This document shows, piece after piece, positions 1 to 7,068 of a stretch of DNA of 7,068 nucleotides. Each line of letters begins with the position of its first letter. The stretch's first letter is position 1. A program made the translations under genes and the position numbers. Location: positions 1-7,068 of the forward strand of contig CAMLNK010000198.1 in assembly GCA_946481035.1 (NCBI GenBank). The letters run 5' to 3'. Below the pieces are notes generated by a model that had not been told where the DNA came from, searched no databases, and saw nothing but the letters and a program-made list of their open reading frames with translations. The DNA is from an uncultured Dyadobacter sp. (GTDB lineage Bacteria > Bacteroidota > Bacteroidia > Cytophagales > Spirosomataceae).

Positions 1-2
1 GT

Positions 3-398
3 TTCGTGCCGATGGTCATTGGTATGGCCAAAGAAAAGGGCGAATCGGCCTATATTGGCGACGGCAGCAACCCATGGCCGGCAGTGCACCGGTTCGACGC
101 CGCTGTGCTCTACCGCCTGATCGTCGAGAAACGCCCCGCATTAAAAGTACTGCACGCTGCGGCAGAAGAAGGCGTTCCGTTCCGGGAAATCGCCCGTGCG
201 ATCGGAACGGGGCTCGGCCTGCCGGTGGTAAGCAAAACCGGCGATGCGGCGACCACCCATTTCACATGGTTCGAACATTTTGCGGCCATCGGCTGTGTGG
301 CTTCGAGCGCAAAAACCCGTGAAGCACTCGGTTGGGAACCAGGCGCTGCCGACCTGCTCACAGACATCGCCACGGCAGGTTATCTCACCGCTTCCTGA
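3..398 (+). CDS. SDR family NAD(P)-dependent oxidoreductase/epimerase, C-terminal part
   Basis: This is the 3' end of a gene whose start lies left of the window. The open frame already runs at base 3, and the GTG at base 6 is an internal Val codon. About 131 residues are visible, ending in TGA. The segment resembles the C-terminal substrate-binding part of atypical (extended-like) short-chain dehydrogenases: a GDGSNPWPAVHRFDAA stretch, where these proteins have a conserved 'WPAVHR.DAA' motif, then a helix with EEGVPFREIA and 'IGTGLGLPV', and a late SSAKTREALGWEP element. The Rossmann NAD(P)-binding GxxGxxG motif and the catalytic YxxxK would lie in the missing N-terminal half, so cofactor and activity cannot be judged. 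The substrate is unknown. It is co-directional with katG but separated by 192 bases that contain katG's own promoter, so the two are probably not co-transcribed from one signal. No clear terminator follows it. Confidence 0.8.
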   Translation, partial: FVPMVIGMAKEKGESAYIGDGSNPWPAVHRFDAAVLYRLIVEKRPALKVLHAAAEEGVPFREIARAIGTGLGLPVVSKTGDAATTHFTWFEHFAAIGCVASSAKTREALGWEPGAADLLTDIATAGYLTAS

Positions 399-453
399 CG
401 TTACACGATAATTTCATATGGCAACAACCGGCAACTTGTATTGTAACAGGCTG

Positions 454-2864
<2,411 letters not shown>

Positions 2865-2886
2865 TCTTTTAGTTCACCGTGAATAC

Positions 2887-2919
2887 AAGCCGGCCGGGAG
2901 CGATCCCGGTCGGTTTTTT
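2887..2919 (+). terminator. Intrinsic terminator of katG, shared with the convergent operon
   Basis: A 10-bp stem, CCGGCCGGGA (2890-2899) pairing with TCCCGGTCGG (2904-2913) with one G-U pair, is closed by a GCGA tetraloop (GNRA type) and followed by six T residues (2914-2919). It begins 22 bases after the katG stop. The T-run overlaps the stop codon of the convergent ligase gene (2918-2920). The same stem would form in the minus-strand transcript, but only a weak, interrupted T-tract follows it there, so termination should be better in the katG direction. Confidence 0.9.
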
Positions 2920-4459
2920 AATGTTTGCGGGATAGTGATGCCCTCAGCTTTTCGTAGTCGATCTTAGAGTTGTGGCGCGGATCTCTCGGGATTTTGGATA
3001 CAAAAACAATATCCGCAAATGCTTCGGGCAGCGATTTCATGATTGTCCTCACCGCATTCTGCTGCGAAGGGTCGCTAAGCTCCACCACGGCCACAAGTTC
3101 ATTGCCGAAAAGCATAATCGTGCCCATTTCCACGCCATTTATCAATTGCAAACGGTTTTCATAGAGGAACGTAGACAAAAAACCGTTCGGAGTGCGGATC
3201 AGCGACGCGCACCTTCCGGTGAGAAAAAGGCTACCATTTTCACCCCAAAAACCGCTGTCGCCCGTGCGGTGCCAGCATTTTGTTCCGACAAAAATCTTGT
3301 TGCGCCTCAATGCATCCGGGTTATGCAAGTAGTCGCGCAGCACATGCGTACCCGAAACGATGATCTCGCCGATCGTCCCCGGTGCCACTTCCAGGTTTGC
3401 AAGTGCTTCATCATCCGTCACGGAAATGCCAGCATCATTAATGTGAATGATTTTAACCGTCGCGCCCGGCTCTGTTTTTCCCACATTCAATCCTCTGTCC
3501 GTTTCTGAAACGATCAGTTCATCTGCCGGGATGATGCTCATCGGTTCGGCCTCGGTGGACCCGTACACGATGCCGATTTCCGCGTGTGGAAATGCGTTGC
3601 GGTAGGTTTTCGCCTCCGCGGGAAAAACGGGTGCACCTCCTGTAAGTATTTTTTGTATTGTATTTAAAAACAATGCATTACCCTGTAAATACCGGGATAA
3701 TTGCTTGACAAAAAACGGCGAAGCGATGATGGAAGTGACTTTGTATTTGCGGATCTGAGCTGCTATTTGTTCCGGTTTCAGGGTATCCGGTTTGCGCGCA
3801 TTAAAATCAGCGATAACGGATGTTACGCCTGCGCCCAGGTTAATTAGTAACACAATGGGCAGAACCGGCATGCAAACGTCGTCCGGAGCCGGGTTAATAA
3901 GGGGAATTAATGCCTGAAATTGTTCGAAAAGCAAGCCGTGCGTCCTGATAGCGGCTTTTGGCGTGCCGGTACTGCCGGTGGTGAAAGTAATGAGCGCGGT
4001 ATCGTCGTGGTGGGTTACAGGGAAAGACGGGACCTCCCGGCCCGAGTCATATTTCAACCCCAAATGCAGCGGGATCGATCGCAAGCCAGGCAAAAGCCGT
4101 GCGAGTACCCGCCCTTTGAATGTCCCGATAAAAGCGGCGCATTGTGCCAGCCGGCAGCATTCCCCAAGCCGTTTGACGCTCACCCATTCATCCAGGAACA
4201 CCGCCACGGCCCCTATCCTGAAAAGTGCCAGCACGGTGCGATACAAATCTTCGCTCATCGGCACGAACACCAGCACGCGGTCGCCCTTGCGGATACCTTT
4301 GTGCAGAAAATACGCCGCGGTTTGGCTGACGGCATTTTCCAGATCGCTGAACGGGATGGCTTTTTCACGGTAAATAATGGCCGGTTTGTCTGGGTTTTCG
4401 CGCGCAGCATTGTAAAAAAGGTCGACGACGTTGAACGGCTCAGGCAATGTGTTTTCCAT
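2918..4459 (-). CDS. OleC-like AMP-dependent synthetase/ligase
   Basis: A 513-residue member of the ANL adenylate-forming superfamily, which activates a carboxylic acid with ATP as an acyl-AMP. The core motifs are in order: P-loop A3 TFTTGSTGTPKA (158-169), A5 YGSTEAEP (299-306), A7 HRTGD (397-401), A8 TGR (414-416), and a C-terminal lysine in RHNSKI (495-500, Lys499), the usual catalytic position. Several stretches resemble OleC, the enzyme of long-chain olefin synthesis that turns beta-hydroxy acids into beta-lactones: VFLDEWVSVKRL (88-99), the GVTSVIADFNARKPD region (211-225), TGGAPVFP followed by YGSTEAEP, an A8 hinge reading GRCASLIRTPNG instead of the usual GRxDDxIKxxG, and the ending DPRHNSKIDYEKL. 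The resemblance is from memory, not a search, so an ordinary fatty-acyl-CoA or acyl-AMP ligase remains possible. Last gene of the operon; its ATG lies inside the end of the GNAT gene (20-nt overlap), implying coupled translation. OleA, OleB and OleD are not in the window. Confidence 0.85.
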   Translation of the reverse strand: MENTLPEPFNVVDLFYNAARENPDKPAIIYREKAIPFSDLENAVSQTAAYFLHKGIRKGDRVLVFVPMSEDLYRTVLALFRIGAVAVFLDEWVSVKRLGECCRLAQCAAFIGTFKGRVLARLLPGLRSIPLHLGLKYDSGREVPSFPVTHHDDTALITFTTGSTGTPKAAIRTHGLLFEQFQALIPLINPAPDDVCMPVLPIVLLINLGAGVTSVIADFNARKPDTLKPEQIAAQIRKYKVTSIIASPFFVKQLSRYLQGNALFLNTIQKILTGGAPVFPAEAKTYRNAFPHAEIGIVYGSTEAEPMSIIPADELIVSETDRGLNVGKTEPGATVKIIHINDAGISVTDDEALANLEVAPGTIGEIIVSGTHVLRDYLHNPDALRRNKIFVGTKCWHRTGDSGFWGENGSLFLTGRCASLIRTPNGFLSTFLYENRLQLINGVEMGTIMLFGNELVAVVELSDPSQQNAVRTIMKSLPEAFADIVFVSKIPRDPRHNSKIDYEKLRASLSRKH

Positions 4460-5450
4460 ACAAAACGTAGTTCCTGTAATGGGTTCCTGAGAAATTGGCC
4501 GATAACTTGATGGAAGTACCCTGCTCGTAAATAAACGAATGAATGGCGCTGGTATAACCCAGCTCCACGGCCTTTCGGTAAATCACGTTGCCTATCACAT
4601 GCCCCAGGCCTCTCCATTGCGGATCGGGGTGCCGAGCCAGGGTTTTGACGATCAGGCACTTGCTTTTTGTATTATAAAAATCATGAATGCAGAAGAAATA
4701 ACCAACCAGGTTACCCGCTGCATCTTCTGCCAGGAGCGTCAGGTCGGGATTGATATAGGCCTTCGTTTGCAGATACTTTTTCATAAAAGAATCCCGGCTG
4801 ATAGGCGTATAAAGAAAATTGGTTTTGAAAGCCAGCAGGTTAAAATCATAAACCCGACTGATTTCCGCTTCAAAGTTGGCCGGATCGATCGGCCGGATCG
4901 TTACGCCGCTGGCCTGTAACTCCCGCTCGCGAGCGAGGATTTCAGGGTTATCCAGCTCCAAGCCGTGGTCGATGTTGCTGTAATAATGCGCAATAGGCTC
5001 GAAACCAGCCGCTTTGAATTGCGCATTGTAATACAAATGATGGTGGGCTTCCGTAAAAAACAGCGGATGCTCATGATCGGTCAGGAACCGGTAGCTCTCC
5101 CAGGTGCTGCCATTCATGGGGCCGATCAGGTACCGGCCGCCCCAGCTTTTCACCGTGGCAGCAATATACGCCAAAAGCGCCTCTGCATATTCGTCGGCAT
5201 CGGCGCATTCATAATTGCCGATCGAAAAGGCGTGATGCCCGGCATATTGCAGGAGCGGGTTATCGTAAATGCTTGCCCTTCCAACGATATGCTCGCCGTC
5301 CTTCAACAAAAAGCAGGCCCTGAGAAAATCAGTCGGGATAGATTCCGGCGTTCTGAACCGGATGCTGTCAGGCGCGTAAATAAGCTTGGGGACCTCTTTA
5401 AACGAGTCAAAATCGACGTGTCCGGGGCCAGTTTCGGTAATCGTGATCAT
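4440..5450 (-). CDS. Double-GNAT-like acyltransferase, substrate unknown
   Basis: A 336-residue soluble protein without signal peptide or membrane segment. The C-terminal half is a recognisable GNAT fold: a strand pair LTLLAEDAAGNLVGYFF (237-253), then VKTLARHPDPQWRGLGHVIG (268-287), whose R-G-L-G (280-283) sits where GNAT enzymes bind the pyrophosphate of acyl-CoA, and a late strand/helix (299-332). The N-terminal half reads like a second, degenerate GNAT unit (VGRASIYDNPLL, 56-67; a helix at 86-103) ending in LIGPMNGSTWESYR (108-121), a stretch I associate with an uncharacterised Bacteroidota family usually labelled GNAT N-acetyltransferase. These enzymes transfer an acyl group from acyl-CoA or acyl-ACP to an amine or, less often, a hydroxyl. 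The start is fixed by an ATGA overlap with the kinase stop. Its place between a lipid kinase and an acyl-activating enzyme suggests acylation of a lipid precursor, which is inference. Confidence 0.75.
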   Translation of the reverse strand: MITITETGPGHVDFDSFKEVPKLIYAPDSIRFRTPESIPTDFLRACFLLKDGEHIVGRASIYDNPLLQYAGHHAFSIGNYECADADEYAEALLAYIAATVKSWGGRYLIGPMNGSTWESYRFLTDHEHPLFFTEAHHHLYYNAQFKAAGFEPIAHYYSNIDHGLELDNPEILARERELQASGVTIRPIDPANFEAEISRVYDFNLLAFKTNFLYTPISRDSFMKKYLQTKAYINPDLTLLAEDAAGNLVGYFFCIHDFYNTKSKCLIVKTLARHPDPQWRGLGHVIGNVIYRKAVELGYTSAIHSFIYEQGTSIKLSANFSGTHYRNYVLYGKHIA

Positions 5451-6103
5451 AATATCGTCAACAGGGTTAAAACAACACTTGCCGGGATTGTGAGGTTATC
5501 CATTCCTTTGACGCCCAGCGCTTCGGCAATGGTGCCTGTCGCCGGCACCCACAGGATCAGCAGCATCCGGGACGTCACAACATTGAATGCAAAAATCGTC
5601 ACGGCCGTCACCAGCAATGCACTCATTAAAAACGCCAGCGAACCCGCGACAGATTTACCGCACCTCAAAATCCGGTACTTCCCGAACGGAAACCGCTTCC
5701 CCACCAGCGCCGCCACCGGGTCGCAAATCGCCAGGATCAGGACCGGTAAGTAAAAGACGATCAGCCCTTTGCCTGCCATTTGAAATACCAGAAAAAGCAG
5801 GTAAACGATGATCGGGAACAATATGCTGCCGTACGAAAAACGGTCGATCGCATTGATCGAGGGAAGCCAGCCGAATTGCAAACTGGCCAGCAGAATCACC
5901 AGGAAGCTCGCACAAAGGAACAACACCGGCCAATGGCTGCTAAGCACGACAGGAAAAAGCAATGTCAGCAAACCGGTGCCGATATGCACGATCTTACGCG
6001 TCCATTCCGCCCTTACTTTCGCCACATGGTACAGCAATTCGGCCAGCGCGAAAAGCGCCAGGAAGCAGCAGGCAAGAATTAGCGCAGGGATGATTTCTTT
6101 CAT
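5447..6103 (-). CDS. CTP-dependent lipid/polyprenol kinase-like membrane protein (DGK1/SEC59/VTE5 family)
   Basis: A 218-residue, very hydrophobic protein with about seven membrane segments (roughly 4-27, 41-54, 57-77, 92-110, 114-128, 151-175, 204-218). It carries the marks of the family of yeast diacylglycerol kinase Dgk1, dolichol kinase Sec59 and plant phytol kinase VTE5: RKIVHIGTG (36-44) after the first helix, an acidic CDPVAALVGKRFPFGK segment (127-142) with a short basic loop and KSVAGSLAF (150-158), and a closing EALGVKGMDNLTIP (194-207). Relatives are often mis-annotated as phosphatidate cytidylyltransferases. Members phosphorylate the hydroxyl of a membrane lipid such as diacylglycerol, dolichol or phytol using CTP; which alcohol is used here cannot be read from the sequence. 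The gene starts 20 nt after the BtaA-like gene stops and its TGA overlaps the next ATG, so it is in the same operon. No strong Shine-Dalgarno is present. Confidence 0.8.
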   Translation of the reverse strand: MKEIIPALILACCFLALFALAELLYHVAKVRAEWTRKIVHIGTGLLTLLFPVVLSSHWPVLFLCASFLVILLASLQFGWLPSINAIDRFSYGSILFPIIVYLLFLVFQMAGKGLIVFYLPVLILAICDPVAALVGKRFPFGKYRILRCGKSVAGSLAFLMSALLVTAVTIFAFNVVTSRMLLILWVPATGTIAEALGVKGMDNLTIPASVVLTLLTIL

Positions 6104-6123
6104 AGCTAATCAAATATGACACA

Positions 6124-7068
6124 TTACCGGACCTTATCGACCATAAATCCTTTGTAAAAAAAGCCCTTATCGATGGCCGTCAGCCGTTCGGATTCCTCTT
6201 GCATATATTCCGCGCTTTCGGGCATTATTTGTGAAATCCGGCGGGGTACCATCAGGTTCCAGTAGCCAAGCCTGCCGCCTTTTTCCGTGCCTGCCACGAG
6301 CGTCCGGGCCGTTTCCCGGAACAGACCGGCATCCATATATTCAAAAATATCGGAGAGGTTCATACAATGAAATTTGCCGTATTGGGCGATCGCATCCTGG
6401 GCAAAACCCTCGGCCAAATGCAGGCGGTCGAGGTTCGCGCGGACCAGCGGATAGTTTTCCTTTTGAAGATAATGCGGCAAGAGGCCGTCGAAGCTGCCGG
6501 TGAGCGTGTATCTCAGGATATAGTTGTCCTGTGCAGCCACCGAAGCCAGCTGAGTGGCAGCTTTGTCAAAAATGAACTTTGAAACCGAACCCTGCACCTG
6601 CTTCTGAAACTCGGGATCGCGGCCGTATTTCCCCATCACATATTTGCTGAAAAAGATCCGGAACAGCAGCCGCCAGCGCCAGGTATTCCATTTGTTCTGG
6701 TAAAAGTGTGCTTGTTCCGCCGCCGTCCTGCTTTCAAAAAGCGCATGTACTACGCGCCTCGAATGGATCCAGGGCAATATTCGCCCGCTGAAAAGCTGGA
6801 AATACCGCTCAAATTTACCCTGATGAATGACGCCGTTCATTATCAACCCAAGGTTTGATTCCCAATATGCCCGTGCGGCGCCGCTCAGCTGGCTTTTCAA
6901 AGCCTGGAAACATTGCTCGCGATTGTCGGAATGCGTAAATCCCAGGAATGCCAGCGCCTCCTCCCATTCCAGGTTCTGCATGCATACCTTCTTCAATTCG
7001 ATCAGAAAAAGCTGCGTAGGATTAATATCCACCGCCGCGACCAGTTCGGGATCGGTGACGAGGAAGGA
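6124..7068 (-). CDS. BtaA-like (DUF3419) SAM-dependent 3-amino-3-carboxypropyltransferase, N-terminus missing
   Basis: 314 residues are visible; the frame is open to the right edge, so the gene starts outside the window and the GTG at 7032 is an internal Val codon. The family is named for BtaA, which moves the 3-amino-3-carboxypropyl group of S-adenosylmethionine to diacylglycerol, making diacylglyceryl-homoserine, the precursor of the betaine lipid DGTS. The fragment begins at the second SAM-binding element, VAAVDINPTQLFLIELKK (11-28 of the fragment), with the acidic Asp14 followed by the family's NP.Q..L.ELK pattern. Further marks are NLSDIFEYM (237-245) and a late YWNLMVPRR (269-277). The glycine-rich SAM motif I would lie in the missing N-terminal part. 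Basic and aromatic stretches in the middle (about 115-145) could touch the membrane; no clear transmembrane helix is seen. It is the first visible gene of the operon, 20 nt ahead of the kinase. The lipid acceptor may differ from diacylglycerol, and no BtaB methyltransferase is visible. Confidence 0.8.
   Translation of the reverse strand, partial: SFLVTDPELVAAVDINPTQLFLIELKKVCMQNLEWEEALAFLGFTHSDNREQCFQALKSQLSGAARAYWESNLGLIMNGVIHQGKFERYFQLFSGRILPWIHSRRVVHALFESRTAAEQAHFYQNKWNTWRWRLLFRIFFSKYVMGKYGRDPEFQKQVQGSVSKFIFDKAATQLASVAAQDNYILRYTLTGSFDGLLPHYLQKENYPLVRANLDRLHLAEGFAQDAIAQYGKFHCMNLSDIFEYMDAGLFRETARTLVAGTEKGGRLGYWNLMVPRRISQIMPESAEYMQEESERLTAIDKGFFYKGFMVDKVR

Noticed and set aside
3..398. SDR fragment as an OleD-type reductase partner of the OleC-like ligase
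   Set aside because: It is on the opposite strand, separated by katG and its promoter, and its C-terminal motifs fit a different atypical SDR group.
420..435. Short direct repeat GGCAAC (420-425 and 430-435) between the SDR gene and katG
   Set aside because: Six-base copies this close are expected by chance and fit neither the operator array nor a terminator.
3920..4510. Plus-strand open frame across the ligase and GNAT junction
   Set aside because: It lies opposite the real ligase start and GNAT end, with a composition typical of a shadow frame and no recognisable motif.
4965..5753. Plus-strand open frame of 262 codons across the GNAT and kinase genes
   Set aside because: It overlaps two convincing minus-strand proteins antisense and shows no domain signature.
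5447..6103. Phosphatidate cytidylyltransferase (CdsA) reading of the membrane gene
   Set aside because: The protein is short and has the RKIVHIGTG and late GMDNLTIP elements of the lipid kinase family; I do not see the C-terminal CdsA signature.

Overview
The window looks like a Bacteroidota chromosome segment, probably Cytophagales or a relative. The evidence is a promoter of the Bacteroidota type (TTTG, 19 bp, TAnnTTT) upstream of katG, genes with little or no Shine-Dalgarno sequence, and the protein families present. The genus is a guess. There are no RNA genes, insertion sequences, CRISPR arrays or long repeats, and the window is almost fully coding.

Left part, plus strand. The first ~400 bases hold the 3' end of an NAD(P)-dependent SDR oxidoreductase. 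A 192-base intergenic region follows, containing a phased array of OxyR-type quarter-sites (CTAT/ATAG) that abuts a Bacteroidota-type promoter. Next comes a complete, apparently intact bifunctional catalase-peroxidase gene, katG, ending at a strong intrinsic terminator. This is an ordinary peroxide-defence gene with an unusually readable control region.

Right part, minus strand. Four genes run leftwards from beyond the right edge and converge on katG: a BtaA-like (DUF3419) aminocarboxypropyltransferase (5' end outside the window), a multi-pass CTP-dependent lipid/polyprenol kinase of the DGK1/SEC59/VTE5 type, a protein with two GNAT-like halves, and an OleC-like AMP-forming ligase. The junctions are a 20-nt gap, a 4-nt ATGA overlap and a 20-nt overlap, so they are almost certainly one operon with coupled translation.

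The operon is the interesting part. One enzyme places an amino-acid headgroup on a lipid, one phosphorylates a lipid alcohol, one is a candidate acyltransferase, and one activates a carboxylic acid (in OleC proper, a beta-hydroxy acid). Together they suggest synthesis or remodelling of an amino-acid-containing or betaine-like membrane lipid. The usual partners BtaB and OleA/B/D are not in this window. The product is inference; the family calls and the operon structure are what the sequence supports.
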